The notes beneath the pieces are model-generated. The model made no database searches. It saw nothing but the letters and a program-made list of their open reading frames with translations, and had not been told where the DNA came from. 64,000 bases of DNA from Pagrus major (Eukaryota > Chordata > Actinopteri > Spariformes > Sparidae), in NCBI RefSeq assembly GCF_040436345.1, contig NC_133218.1, positions 26,400,710 through 26,464,709 of the forward strand, given 5' to 3'. The position numbers were made by a program, and so were the translations under genes. Below are positions 37,280 to 49,816 of the stretch, piece by piece (the first letter of the stretch is position 1; each line of letters starts with the position of its first letter).

Positions 37280-39916
37280 CAAGAACTCACTGGCATACTG
37301 AATGTATATACAGTCAATGGCGCTTGCAGCCACACACAGCACACCCCCCTCCACCACACACGCACACACACAGCAGGTGGTGAAAAGCTGGCCCAATGAG
37401 CTTCTCTGCTGCGCTGTAGCTGTGCCACATTAACAAAGCCCTCCAGGGAAACCCTGTAGCGCAGGGTCACGGTCTGGTCACATGCCTCGCTTTCCACACA
37501 TCTCGCTTTCTCTCTCTTTCGTTCCAAAGCTCTCATATGATATGCTCCCATTCACATACATTTATCACTGCGATTTTCATCCTTCCAACCTTATATCTAC
37601 CCCCCTTCCCCATACAGCCAACACCCTCTGTTCTTCTCAGCTGTGTCCACTGCCTCCTCCTCTCTGTCTTATCTCATCCTTCTGTCTTTCCTTCTTTTCT
37701 TTATTTTCCCTTTGCTCTCTCCTGTGTGTTAACCTGTGTGTTGCTTCTCTTCTTCTCCTCCCTTCCTCCGTCTCTCCCCCTGACAGTACAGTGTGCTGCG
37801 TGTCTCCTCCTCTCAGAGTAAGCGCAGCATTACACAGTCAAACTGGGTCACAACCCTATCATTAGGACACACACTTCGGCGCTGCAGCGAGGACAACGGG
37901 AGACGTGAGTGTTTATGCGTGCGTGTGCAGGTAGTGCGCTTTTGTGCATCAGTTTGCTTAAATGCAGCAGCTGAAACCTCAGGCCAGTTTCAGGTCTACT
38001 TCCTCTCCAATTATCACCATCAAAACAAAAAACCACAGATCTTTCTACCCAACAACCATTTCTACCCGTGCTCGGGTTTCCGTGGCAACGTAACCTAACA
38101 GACAACGTCAGCTTATGGAAGGTGCGGTTAAGGATATTGACCGATTTTAAACACCTCATTCTAACTAATACCACTAAATAATGGAAAGAATCGATAATGG
38201 CAGTGAGGTGAAGCTGAAGATCTATGCGTGAGTGGTTGTGAGAGCAGCCAGGGGAGGGTGGGTGAAGAAAAAAAAAGATGTGTGTGGATAAGATTGTGAT
38301 GATACATGTGAGGTGAGACATGAAAATGAAAAATGATGGGAGATGGGGTGTGATTGGGAAAAAAAAAAAAACAGAGTGCAAAAGAGGTGCGAGGTGAGGC
38401 GAGAGATGGAGTGGAGAGGAAAGCAGAGATATACGGGGTGCAGATGGGTGAGTGGGTGGCGGGTACAGGGTGGGGAATATTGAAGGGGGGGGCATATCTT
38501 GTCTGCACAATGGCAATTAGTGGCCTAACCCACCCTCACCTCAGAGAGCCATTACTCTCCCGTGCAAGACTAGGCCAATCAATAGCAGCCCACTCAGCCT
38601 GGGGAATGGAGCTACACTTAATACAGCTCTAGTGTCACAGCCTATTCACTCACCACACACAGACACATACACACACACTCACAACATGCATACGTAAGGC
38701 AAGGATGGGGGAACAAATAAGGCTGGCGGGAGGGAGAGAGGGAGGGAGGGAGGGAGGGAGTGGGGGTGATCACAGTGAACTGCTAAGCAACAGACCCCCC
38801 CCTTCCCATCTCCTCCTCTTCCTCCTCCTTTTCCATGTCGAAGCAAAGCAGACAGGAGAAGAGGCAGGGCAGACTAAATAATTAAGAGAGCAGGAAGAGA
38901 AGCAGGTGAGGGGAAGAAGGGAATAAAGGAGACAAGGACCGTCTCACAACGGCTTCATTCTCTTCTTGCAGCCTGCAGAATCTGTGCACACTTCTAGGCC
39001 TCGACACACAAAAAAACACAAACAGCTATTATTCCTCTATCCTTCCCTCCCTCCTCCTCCTCTCGAACACAACCACCACCCGCCCACCACCTCTTCATAC
39101 ACCCCAAATCCTTTTCCTTCTGTTCTTCAAACACAGTGCCTGCCAACCAGACGTAGATCTGTCAGACTCACAATTTTCATCAACACATTTACAACACTTA
39201 AGGGCTCAGGGAATTGTCCAAGAGTGGTTACATGTGTGCATCTCATCTATGTATGTTTCTTCCTATTTAAACCAGAGAAAGTCATGTGTGTCCATAAGCC
39301 TCTTTCCCCCTCATCAAGCCTCCATCCCTCATCCAAGATTTCCTCTTGTCCATTTTCAACCCTCCTGCTCCAATTTCCAATTCCTGTCTCCGCCCCTCCC
39401 TCCCTCACATCACGGTGCCATCTGATAGGAGAAAAATCACACAAGAGGCATGTGATTGGCACCAAGCTGGTGTCATTTCTGCCATATGCTCCTCCCCTCC
39501 CATCTATACAGAGAGAAGATGGCCATACATGCTGGCCCTGTAGGGAGCCAGAGGCAGAGGACGAGGAGGAGGAGGAGGAGAGCAGCACAGCCCTCGTCCC
39601 CAGAGTCGAAACGAGGCTCATCAGCTCTCAACCTGCACTTCATTAGCTGTACTGATTGTCACTTGCTTGCTGTGTAGGGGTTGTGTGTGTATGTGTGTGT
39701 CGTGGTGATGGGGTCGGGTGGAGAGCGAGTGAGGGACAGAAGAGGTAAAGACAGAAGGAAGGAGCGAGGAGAAGAGAGAAAGAAATCAGGCGCTGTCTCA
39801 GTCCCAAGCTGTGTGTGATTAATGTGAAGCTCCTTTCTCTATCGCCTCCTCTATTACCAGTCCCACTCTCCCAGACTGCCTCCACACTTGACCGCTCAAG
39901 CTGAGCCACACATGCG

Positions 39917-40006
<90 letters not shown>

Positions 40007-43000
40007 AAGATGCAAGCAACAGCGGCAGCAACAAACCAAGCTGTGGTCAGAGGCTGCGGCCAAGTGTCCTCTGTGTGGACGGCACCTTTTACTTCGGCCG
40101 CTGACCTGATCAAAAAGCAAAAAAAAAAAAAAAAAAAGTCACTACAGCTATTCAGCGGGCTATTTCATTCAATTGGTGGTGGTGCTGGGGGCGGGACATA
40201 GCAGTGAATCCCACTGGATGACTGAGTCTTGATGGGAGGACAACGCTGCACAAAGATGGCCCCTACCAATTGTCTGCCACTGCCGCCTCTGCCAGAAACC
40301 CCAACCATAGCCAGCCCCCAGCCCTGCCAGGCAGAAGGTGCTCTCCTCCACCCCGCCAACACACCCACCCCACCCCACCCGCCTCCCTCCCAGCATGCAT
40401 TACAACAACATCAGCACTTAATTAAACAGTCCATTTCACACCTGGTGTGCATAGCAGTGCCCAGCCAACCCTGCATCCATATGCCACCCCACCAGCACAC
40501 GCTAGCACAAGCCTCAACACGTGCACTCTAACACACGCAAGCATCCCCGTGCGTACAGACACACAATAACCACTGATGCACACAAAACGCCGCACACACC
40601 TGCCACGACAGTCTTGGCCACGCAGTGACAACAAGCCACAAAGCCTGTAATCTGCATCACTGAGTGGGGGGAGGGGAGAAGAGCACTGTGTGTGTGTTTG
40701 TGTGTGTGCGCGTGTGTGCGTGCATGTATGTGTGTGTTGCTGTGCCAGTGAGGGAAAAGAAAGACAGTACAAGATGGCGGATGGAAATAAGAGGAGCAAT
40801 CCTCTGTGCCTTCTGCTGACTGTACAAACTGTATATTATGCTTAAATGCTGCTCTGCTACCGAGCGGAGTCGTGAGAGGTGTAAGGTTGCTGTGTGTGGA
40901 GAGAGAGAGTGGAGGGGGAAGCAAATGAGCTTGTTTGTGAGTGTTTCAGGGACAGTCACAGCCTGAAGGGTTTTGCCTTCAAGAAACACACACACACACA
41001 CACACGCATACACACACACACACACACACACCGAGCACAGCGAGGCTGTGTGAGCTCCAGGCAGGCTCCAGATGGAGAGGTCAGAGACACACTGCCCCGC
41101 TGTCCCAGCATGCTCAGGGCTCCCAGAAACAAGGGGAGCCTCCAACCGGCCACACACATGCACATACACACACACACACACATGTGCAAACACACACGTA
41201 CAATGTGACAAACACCTCAGGTTTTCACAAATCTACTAATTACTTCCAACTCCTCTCTTTCCCCGCCAGTTCATTCCATCCATCTTGTACACCTTTATTC
41301 TCCCTCTCTTCATTCTCTCTCCAGGCAGTGTACTACAGTCGGCATGAACGCTGTCATGAAATTCTGGCGATGTGTGTGTCTGTGTCTGTGTGTGTGTGTC
41401 TAAGAGTGTGTAAGAAGAAACAACTGAGAGGATTAAACCCAGGTCTGCCTAATTAATCAGATATCAGCAGGCCTGCCTTTTTGTGGCAGCGTGTTATCTG
41501 TGAGCGGTGTGTGTTTGCGCACACATGTGAGTGCTAGCGTGTGTGTTCATGCGAGTGTACATGGGATGAGAGTGTGTCCTTTACGCTGCTCTGATACTCA
41601 TTATCCATCACCTCCTCTCTTCAGCGCCACACTCAGTACACAGAGCTATTCATTATACTCGCGACAGACAAGTGACGACGTATGTGTCTATGTGTGTGTT
41701 TGAGTGTGTGTGTGTGTGTATGTGTGTGTGTGTGTATATGGGTGTGTGGGTGTGTGTATAAACAGCAGCCGTGCTCAGGGTCTTAAATCAGTTCAGCGGC
41801 CGGTGGCAGTAATACTAGTACTCAAACCTAACTAATTCCTCCAGGCCTTAGGACACTGAGTCATGGCACCTCATATATACCGCACCACTCACCTCAAAGC
41901 ATCAACCAGAGGGGGGGAGAGACGGAGAAAGAGGGAAAGAGGTTGAGTCAAAGTAGCTAATGAAAGGACAGCAGGCTGCAGCATGCAAAAAAATCACGAG
42001 GCTTACACAGTTGCAAAGACAACTGTTTGCATGTGTGGGGGCGTTTGGGTGTGTGTGTTGCCTATAAATACAGGCTCCGCAGACAGAGAGGTGACTGGAG
42101 CTCCAGGGGCTGCATGCCTCCCTGCCCACCCGGAGCCGGAGCTCCCAACACGGGGCAGAGTTGCCCCTTATGCCTAACGGCTGACTCACCCACACATCAC
42201 TGCCTACACCAGCCGGGCGGCACAGTCAGCAGGCCTCAAAAATAACAAAGGGGCTTTTTTGTGCTTTTAATAAAAAGGTGGCGGAGCTTAATCAGACAGG
42301 ATCTGGCATCTGTTTGTATGACAAAGACACAGACAGGAGATCTCTGCCTTAGTAGATTGTGAATTACAAATAGAACGGGGCACACATATTCTCACCCTGC
42401 AGCACAATGAAAAATAAAAAAGCAGAGGTTATTAAGAGGAGATTAAAAAAAACATGACTAAGAAAATGAAATCCATGTGTTCTCTAGCTGCAAAAAAGGG
42501 GGACGAGTGACAGAGATGAGAAGGAAAATTTCCAATAAAAACGTCCACAATAAAATAAAAAGCCAAGACTGAACTCATTTCTGAGAGAGACAGAGCAAAG
42601 AGAAAGTAACAGGGGTGGCATGTAGGATTGAGGGAGTGAAGAGAGATGAAGGGGAGAAGGATTGAGAGGGAGGTGACTAGAGGTTGGGGCTGGGCGCTCT
42701 CTCCGTGTGGGTAATAAATCATTTGCAGGATTCTTCTGGGTCCCAGGCTGCACTGGACTGGGGGGCAAGGTGTCCTGGGACAGCCAGGAAGGAGGGGACC
42801 GTCTGATTTAGGAGCCAGAGCAAGGGTGGACAGCTGGGGTAGCTGGGCCTCTCTGGAGCCGAGGCATAAAGCCACACATATGTACATGCATGGATGTACA
42901 CACCCTTGATAAACTGGACAATAGGGCTCTCCTTTGTTGATTATTGGGTGTTTACATGTGTGTAACTAAGACACACGGGGGACATGGGTTTCAAAAATAC

Positions 43001-43495
43001 ATGTGTATTAGAGGCCAGTTTTTCATACAGGAAACAAAGAAAGCCACAACCCGTCCCTGAGCACCTACATTAACACAATTGCATTTGAAACAAGAATGTT
43101 TCCACCTTAAATGGATAGGTCAGCATTTCTGAAACAATGATATATAAGTTAAGGACCAGTAATTCAACCACCTGATGCTTATTTTATCTTCATACACCCA
43201 CAGCACAGAGCTCTGAGAGATAGGATGTGAAGATAGTGATAATGTATGAAAGGGAATTACCACACCATCACCATCATATACACGTTGACAAGCACGCCCG
43301 TGCGTACGTGCACTCACACACAGCACATTAAGTGGGTCAGCTGGTGTGGATCCTCCTCATCCCAGTATCTCCAGAGACTCCGACTAATTCAATCCTGTGT
43401 GGATATCATCCCATTGCCATTAGCAGTTCTGCACTGAGCTACACAAACCGGCCATTGAACATATGACCCCACACACAAATGACCAGATACACAAC

Positions 43496-43586
<91 letters not shown>

Positions 43587-44052
43587 TACACAAGACCTAA
43601 TCCATCAGGTTTACAGTGCTGGATGTAACAATACATTCAGCTCATATTATCTTTTAATGGTTTGATATTATCACAGTATTTTCAGCAACATGTTATGCAG
43701 TCAGATATGAAACATATTGAGATAACATCAAACTTAAACCATAACCTAAACCTAAATAAATCTCTCTGAAACTTAACTCCATCGCCAAATGACAACCTAC
43801 ACGTTTTCGTACAGTTATCCAGCAGACTTAAACTTGACATTGTCCTGTGGCTTTACCTCGAGGTTCTTCGGCCTGTTTCGCCAGTTTACGGAGGGCTGCA
43901 GCGAATCCGGAGTGAGCAGACTGGGTAGCAGGGCTTCCATTGGCTACGATGGAGCCGTTGAGAGGCGACGGGGTGAGTGGGCTGACCGTCGCCGTGGTAC
44001 GGGTCGCCGTGGAGATCATTCCTAACGATGGTGACTTTGGCTCATGGCTCAT
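20556..44052 (-). CDS. gse1: genetic suppressor element 1 (GSE1, coiled-coil co-repressor-associated protein)
   Basis: Fifteen coding exons in order: 43857-44052, 36724-36932, 31417-31583, 30997-31188, 29055-29219, 28556-28926, 27804-28134, 25637-26280, 25408-25520, 25015-25282, 23139-23252, 22177-22551, 21547-21933, 20965-21068, 20556-20696. They sum to 3777 nt, 1258 aa plus stop; human is about 1217. All joins keep frame. GSE1 is a nuclear protein found with LSD1/CoREST-HDAC complexes. Landmarks: N-terminal [12 protein letters not shown] and [15 protein letters not shown] (1-66); [14 protein letters not shown] (66-135); [13 protein letters not shown] (191-254); Arg/Glu-rich tract (310-433); [19 protein letters not shown] (434-544); [16 protein letters not shown] (759-796); [16 protein letters not shown] (797-885); [20 protein letters not shown] (to 1048); His/Pro-rich then acidic stretch (1049-1177); C-terminal coiled coil (1178-1258). 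Human starts MKGMSHEPK; no upstream exon encoding MK was found, so the first ATG of the 43857-44054 exon was used. Confidence 0.95.
21547..21933 (-). other. gse1 exon with His/Pro-rich repeat and acidic stretch
   Basis: This single 387-nt exon encodes residues about 1049-1177. It begins after KALQKHKG, carries the conserved [10 protein letters not shown], then an HPHPHPHQ-type run of roughly 50 residues rich in His, Pro, Leu and Ser, then [16 protein letters not shown] and finally [17 protein letters not shown]. The flanking blocks are conserved with human GSE1, but I recall no comparable histidine run there. The DNA is a CAT/CAC-rich imperfect repeat, which also produces long open frames on the other frames and strand. 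Confidence 0.8.
24250..24575. mobile_element. MITE-like element, family 'TTAAAGGGGCARTATGTARGAATT', copy 1
   Basis: It begins TTAAAGGGGCAGTATGTAAG, nearly the same as the start at 53394. Its right end is uncertain (about 24575). It lies in a gse1 intron, with no ORF. Confidence 0.5.
24790..24894. repeat. near-perfect 105-bp AT-rich palindrome
   Basis: The left arm ATTGTGAAGAATCACCTTTA and the right arm TAAAGGTGATTCTTCACAAT are exact reverse complements. They flank (TAATA)n running into (TTATA)n, so the whole unit folds back on itself with essentially no loop. It lies in the gse1 intron between exons at 23252 and 25015, and more ATATTA runs follow to 24915. Confidence 0.9.
28172..28450 (+). 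mobile_element. degenerate 'TAGAGCTGCAAC' family element in a gse1 intron
   Basis: It starts GGGCTCCAACTAAAGATTC, and the interior GGTCTATAAAATGCCAGAAA is followed by CCAAAATATTTAGTTTACT. It ends TGATAATCACCAATAGCTGC, which approximates the inverted start. This is the same abundant teleost family as the elements at about 16402-16600 and 54258-54430. Confidence 0.6.
28690..28910 (-). repeat. Arg/Glu-coding simple repeat within a gse1 exon
   Basis: A purine-rich (minus strand) run of GAG/CGN/AGA codons encodes the (RE)n(KE)n tract of gse1, residues about 315-390. Because of the low complexity, long ORFs appear in other frames and on the plus strand; these are shadows. Human GSE1 has a comparable RE/KE tract, so it is a conserved protein feature and not a random expansion. 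Confidence 0.85.
29930..30217. mobile_element. MITE-like element, family 'TTAAAGGTGCACTRTGTAG', copy 2
   Basis: It starts TTAAGGGTGCACTATGTAGT and ends ACTACATATAGCACACTTAA, inverted relative to the start. The interior shares the TCAG(A)AAGTTGAT and AATATAATGTTAATAAGGG-type sequence with copy 1 in opposite orientation. It lies in a gse1 intron. Confidence 0.7.
31584..36723 (-). other. gse1 intron between exons at 36724 and 31583
   Basis: No exon was recognised. It contains a TG tract (about 31978-32002), a hairpin-like AATATCGTGATATA / TATCTCACGATATT pair (about 33528-33575), a repeat resembling a teleost LINE tail beginning AGAATCAGCTTTATT (about 33600-33830), and a C-rich run near 34850-34862. 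The rest is unremarkable. Confidence 0.55.
33600..33830 (+). repeat. LINE-tail-like dispersed repeat
   Basis: AGAATCAGCTTTATTTTGCT, then a GTTCACG…GGATTTGACT segment and an A-rich, ACA-rich stretch, resembles the common teleost repeat starting GAATCAGCTTTATTGGCCAA. It is diverged. The assignment is from memory. Confidence 0.4.
37201..37278. repeat. CA microsatellite, 39 uninterrupted units
   Basis: A pure (CA)39 run in a gse1 intron. Confidence 0.97.
39921..40000. repeat. CA microsatellite, 40 uninterrupted units
   Basis: A pure (CA)40 run flanked by CG-interrupted units, in the same gse1 intron as the 37201 tract. Confidence 0.97.
43499..43584. repeat. AC microsatellite, 43 uninterrupted units
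   Basis: A pure (AC)43 run ending about 270 bp from the first coding exon of gse1, the longest dinucleotide tract in the window. Confidence 0.97.
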
Positions 44053-47000
44053 GCCTACCAGTGGACAAAAGGGAGGAGATTGGGAAAGTATTAATAATCA
44101 ATACTGCATTCAGATTAAAGAAGCAACAAGTAAAATGAGCCATGGGGACTTGAGAATTGAAGAAACACGCAAAAGACCAGTGCAGACAGAAATATGCGAA
44201 CAGAGGAAGGCGCATAGCTCGTTTCCTTGGACACAGAGGCAGTCAGGGCAGAGTGTGGTGCCGGGTATCTGTTTGTGACAGCTTGAGCGGATGGGGATTG
44301 GTGGTGCGAGGGGCAGAGGGGCTTTGGTTGTATGCCTCAGGGTCAGAGGTGAGAGGTTAGGAGGGCAGGTCACCCCTCCCTTGCTAAAAGAGCTCCAGTC
44401 TGGCTGTGTGTCTGCCGGAGGTCCATGAGTTTACACAACCCCTCTCCTGAGCATGCGCCAAAGCTACCAGCGTTACTATATTTCTTGTTGGCAGTGTGTT
44501 ATATTACGGTACATGTTAACAAATTCAGCATACACACATCCAGTTTAGCAACTCATTGGCTCCCTCACACAACTGACACTTTCGAAGAAGAGTCCCATTC
44601 ATGTTGTCCTTGATCCAATTAATGCTGCCAGGAAGGTGCTACTAAGACCCGTCTCTAATCAGGAGAGAAGAGAATTATAACAGCTTCGTAAGAGGAAATT
44701 AACTCCATGTTTCAAAAAGTGAAAGCTGGATATTTTTGAATTTGGACAACATGTTTTGAACGATACGGGGATTTCTTGAGTTCAGAGTTTTCTGTTCAAC
44801 TCAAAAAAAGAAAAGTTAAACATTGAGACGTGACAGATTTTACTGTCACGTCTCTTTCTAGCCTCAGGTTTTTTAAGAGCTGCGTGGCGGTTGAAGAGGT
44901 GAGGAGGGTTGAGACGGCTGTCCCTTTCCTTCCTGTGTGTGTGTGTGTGTATGCATGTGTGTGTGTTGAAAGGTGACACCCTGTTGACAGCCCCTCTGTC
45001 AGTGGAATCCCTGAATGCCAGAACGGCGTGTGATAGCCCTACGTGCTCGGGCAAAACAGACACACAGACACACACACAGACACACACACAAATTAAGGGT
45101 GGCTTAAAGGACAGTGTAAATTCAGACTAGCATAGTTTGTGTACGGCAGAGGTCTTAACTGCTACACTTAAACACACACTCTCACACACGCACGAGGGAT
45201 TGCTCAGAATCCTCCTTAAATCAACATTCAAAGTACACTTCCAGCTAACACAACGACTTCTAAGACAAAGACATGCTCACTGGGATAGAAGCAGCTTACT
45301 AACAGTATATCAATAGCACAATTAGATAAGTAGGAGTTATATCTGGATTTACCCCCGAGGCTGAGAGGGCTATAAAAAGATCATGTTTCCTCCTGAGATG
45401 AGAGCAGAGGCACAGCACCCTGTGTGCGTGTGTGTGAACACACAGCGACAAGTCAGGCATGAGAGAGTGAATAACATTCCCAACACCTCTCAAGTTGTCC
45501 TGCCTGTAACCTCCCAGTTACCCAGTGCACTCCGAATGAACCCAGCACACAATTAATAATGGAATTCACAATGACTACTGTCCGAGCAACACACAAGGTG
45601 CCATTGAGAGATGAGCAAACAAGCGATCAACACACACCGACTGCCCAGTCCGGTAACGTGACTTTGTCAAGACACTAGACTGCTGCTCCTGCCTTTCCTC
45701 TTTAGAGAAAGTCAGAGAAGGGAGTTAAAGAAACACACACTGAACTTTTTTTTTTTTTTTTTTTGCAAAAAAAAACTAACGTACTACAGAGTACACTGTT
45801 TCAACCACAGACATAAAACCACAGCACGGACGTGAGTAACACAGTGAAAGAAGAGACAGACAAGCACAGAACTTGACTAACACACACAGAGGAACATATC
45901 CGGAGGTCTGGCAGTGGTTCATGACCCCCCACCCCCACCCCCACCCACCCACTCTCCCACCACCCTACTATCCACACAGATTAAAAGCGTGGCCGAAGCT
46001 CCTTACTGCACAAAGGAGTGGAGCCGCCTGGATCCCCCATGGCTGCATCTTCACGTTGAGCCCAGCCCAGCACACACCGGCAGCCACCGACAGGACACAC
46101 ACCATCTTCCTGCTCCTCGTTCTCGCTCTCTTTCTCTCCGTCTATCTATCTCCTCTCCTCTCGCCCCGTCCACCCTCTCTCTCTCTCTCTCACTCTCTCC
46201 CTGCCTTCCTGTCTCTCTCGCTGCCGCTCACAAAGACCGTTTAGAGCTTATCTAACAAAGCAACACACCACACACGCTGCCTATCTCTCCCCTCCTTGCT
46301 CTCTCTCTCTCTCTCTCTCTCTAAGTGAGAAAACAGAAATTCTTAACCTAGCAGCTGCTGCGATGTCACATGACCTCACCCCCTCCCCTTCCCTCCCTCT
46401 CTCCCTCTCTCTCTCTCCCTTCTCACACTCTCCCTCACTCCTCCTCCTCCTCCTCCTCCCCTCTCAACCTATAATTCCTCAGCCATTTGTAGATAACAGA
46501 CACAGGCATGCATGCCCTGCCAAGGCGAGCTGTATGAGGGGGAGGGGAGAGGAGAGGAGAGGCGCTGAGGAGGAGGAGGAGGAGGAGGAGGAGGGGAGAG
46601 TGCTCAGCCGGTCACCACATCTGACCCCATTGCTGGGGAGCGACAGGCAGTGTGCATGTATGTGTGCATGTATATAGATGGATAGGGAGGAGGTGGGAGG
46701 GTGGGAGGGGGGTGCTAGGGTAAAAACGTGAGGCGGTCTTCCCTCCTTGAGACAGTGAGACAGAAAAAGAAAGAGAAGAGGAAAGAGAAAGAAAGAGGGC
46801 AAGTCCTGGCCTGTGTCGAGCCCTACTGCACAAGAGAGAAAACCTTTTGTGGTGGAATATCTGCCTCAGTTCACTTCAATTTGCTTTATTAGCATAATTG
46901 TTTTCTAACAACTGAAAAAATGCTCATCAGGAAAAATGAAAGGGAGCGACATTCAAAACAAAAAAGCCATTATCTCTCTACCATTTCACACAAACAAGGA

Positions 47001-47861
47001 AGTCATACCAAAAATGTGGACGTGCAATCATTTACAGTACAAACACACACACACACATAGGATAAACACAGACACGCACGCTGCAATTACGAGTAGTTTG
47101 TTATCAGGGTGGAGGAGACTAATGCGTAATAGTGGCTGGGGGTGGAGGACTCAGGAAAAGAGTAAAAAGCGTGGGTTTGACTTCCCCTCTGTCCGTCCTG
47201 CTGTCATTGCAGGGGTGTGAATGAGTCGTTTCTTTAGTCATTTCCTCCTTCCTTCAGTCGCTACTTTTCTCAGAACAGCGAGGGAGCAAGGGTGATGACA
47301 GAGAGAGGAGATTATCATTGGGGGTAAAACCACACGGTGGCCAGCATTATGCCAAAGGCCACCTCCCCAACAAAGCTCCTTTCTGTTCCTCCGGCCACGG
47401 TCTGATTCCCCTGAGACAACACAGGGATGCAGGACTCTCCTCTGTCCTTCTCTCCTGTCTAGCATCACTGAAATCACCCTGCTGGTGTTGGAGAAAAGAG
47501 TGTTTCTTTGCTGTCTGTGTTGATGTTGTTTGTCCCAAGGAGCTCGTATGAGGCAACCACAGCATCAGACCGTATCATAGCAGGGTAGGGGCTGAGAGGA
47601 TAGCAGGTGCTGACCTGGCTTTCCTCAAAAATGATGCTTGATCAGTCTCCCTCTGCTGGTACTCATGGGGCATCCTGCTGGTCTAAGGGTTGACTAGCTT
47701 CCCTGGTTTGAGAAAGGATTTGTTTACGGTTTATAGTTAACATGTGATCTCCGATCTCTGTGTCCTCATTTGTCCAGGAAAGGCTGAAATGCCCTAGAAC
47801 TACAAAAACAGAAGTGTAGCTTTACGAGAAAGTGGCATATTTCCATTCTTAACAACAACAT

Positions 47862-48163
47862 TAGAGCTGTGTAATTAACGGGATTATTATTGTAGTTAAC
47901 ATATGGCCAATTCGCAGAAGCTGCAATTTTTTGATAAAGGTAAAATGTGTGACAAAACAGCATTATAATTAGTCCTGATGTACAAATCTTGTTTTCCAGA
48001 TGTTAAATGTTTGTTTGATACAGACCACAACAAATGTTTTCACGGAAAATGAGAAATGTGACACAAAAACGATCATTCCTACTAAACATGCATCATGTGG
48101 CAATTGTAATATCTGTCAAAAATAATAGCATTACCACTTTTTCACCATATCATGCAGCCCTAG
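47862..48163. mobile_element. non-autonomous inverted-repeat element with 'TAGRGCTG' ends
   Basis: It starts TAGAGCTGTGTAATTA and ends ATATCATGCAGCCCTA, whose complement TAGGGCTGCATGATAT pairs with the start. The interior is AT-rich without an ORF. It resembles abundant teleost elements beginning AGGGCTGCACGAT. It lies in a gse1 intron. Confidence 0.6.
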
Positions 48164-48933
48164 ATTGCTTGGTGAACCACTTCCTTATTCCAAGGCACTA
48201 ACGATTAAAACAAGCACAATAGGTTTAAGTGGAAATCAATGAAAGTATTGAGGTTATGAGGGTGTACATGGTCTAACAAGAGAGCACTTTCTCTCCTATC
48301 CGTTGCCACGTTTTCTTCTCTAAACCAGAAAAACAGAGGCCATTTACATCAAGGCTCCCTTTTCAGAGTAATGTACTGATGAATAGCCCTGATCTGAGCC
48401 ACCCAGGGATGAGTAACGTCTTATGAATTTCCAGATAAGTGAGCCTGCCTCCACCTCTTAACATCACTCAGTTACAACACACTCGCTCTGCATTATAGGG
48501 CAGTCCCTGGCCCTTCGTTCTTCAAACATCCAGCAGATGGCATTGTCTCCCAGTTAATGAGAGGGAGTCCTCTAAATGAGACAGCATATGTCACAGTCCT
48601 TTAATCCAGTGATCCACAACAGAGAAGTAGATTTTAAATGATATCGCTGCTGTGGATTATGATGAAAGGACAAAGGCTGCTTCCACTAGCGAGGTGTAGA
48701 ACATTAATGCAACGGTCTTAAAAGATACGAATAAATTTGATCCGTTGGCTCCGGTGCAAAAGTGTAACATTACTGACAACACAAGGGTTAAAGGAGGCTG
48801 TTACACACCAAGCTTCCTGATGCTATTAACCCTTTGAATGCCGTTAGGCCCTAAGGGAAAACAAAACAAAGCCCCGAAAAAAAAAAAAAAGGAATGTAGA
48901 TTACAACAAACCACACACAAACACGATCCCGCC

Positions 48934-48978
<45 letters not shown>

Positions 48979-49122
48979 CAGATTGACTGCTAAATGGCAT
49001 ACAGTAAACACACAGTTTTAACACCCCGCTGGGAGTAAAGCCGATCACTAACTCCCATAGTCAAACAAACACACTGACACACACACACAGTTCCACCCTT
49101 TTGCTGGTTGGAATGCAGATTA

Positions 49123-49178
<56 letters not shown>

Positions 49179-49816
49179 CGCACACACGTAAAGTAAATCC
49201 TCTTGGCTCCTGTATGCCCCGGCCAGTGGGGAGATAATGCAGTGGCAGCTCTAGCGAGTGGTTAATCTTTAACCAGGAAGGGATTTGCCTATCAGCTCGT
49301 TAAAACTAGCAGGCCAGTGCTGCTGGTTCATCTATCTGATCCAGCCACAAGCCTGGCCTGGCTAAACCCAACGCAGCATGGACTGGAACTGTACTCACTA
49401 CAACGAACCATGCTTTACTTCACTGGGGCGTTCAGGAACAGAGCCAAACCGGTCAGTGTCTGCCCTCAAGTGAGCAATAAAGATGTCGTTGCAATCAACT
49501 GGTTGGCTCAACGTGTGTGGTCAGGCGGGTGGCTAAAACACCATTTCTTGAAAATCTTGCTGTGCTCGCGTTTGAATACTTTTGTGGCTCCGGTGTAACA
49601 TAGCCTCTGTGGTTTGGTGTTTTGTTCCACTCCTACATTCCTGTTCGTACTTTCCTCTAACAAATGGCACCCTCCCTGCGTTCAGCTAATCTCTGTACTA
49701 TCAGAGCTGTATTTGTGAATATAATACAAACAGTCACCGCCGATTCACGTTAAACCTAGTGGGAGGCTTTTATTATGAAGCAGCCACCGGAAGTTCATCC
49801 TAATTTGTTACTATGA

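Larger units (their letters stand above)
36933..43856 (-). other. gse1 intron between exons at 43857 and 36932
   Basis: This 6.9-kb intron is dominated by simple sequence: CA tracts at 37201-37278, 39921-40000 and 43499-43584, shorter CA/TG tracts at about 40986-41032 and 41690-41755, a GGGA run at 38731-38760 and an A-run at 40121-40137. Open frames over the CA tracts (poly Val-Cys or Thr-His) are artefacts. No exon was recognised. Confidence 0.6.

Noticed and set aside
37126-37551. Open frames rich in Val-Cys or Thr-His over the CA tracts (also near 39819-40120, 43389-43636, 51260-51889)
   Set aside because: They are produced by dinucleotide repeats open in several frames on both strands and have no non-repeat protein content.
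39540-39646. Plus-strand frame ending in an EDEEEEEE run
   Set aside because: A GAG triplet repeat in intronic DNA with no splice support and no similar protein known to me.
40981-41190. Possible CRISPR-like array of short repeats
   Set aside because: The repeats are CA dinucleotides without unique spacers, and the DNA is vertebrate.
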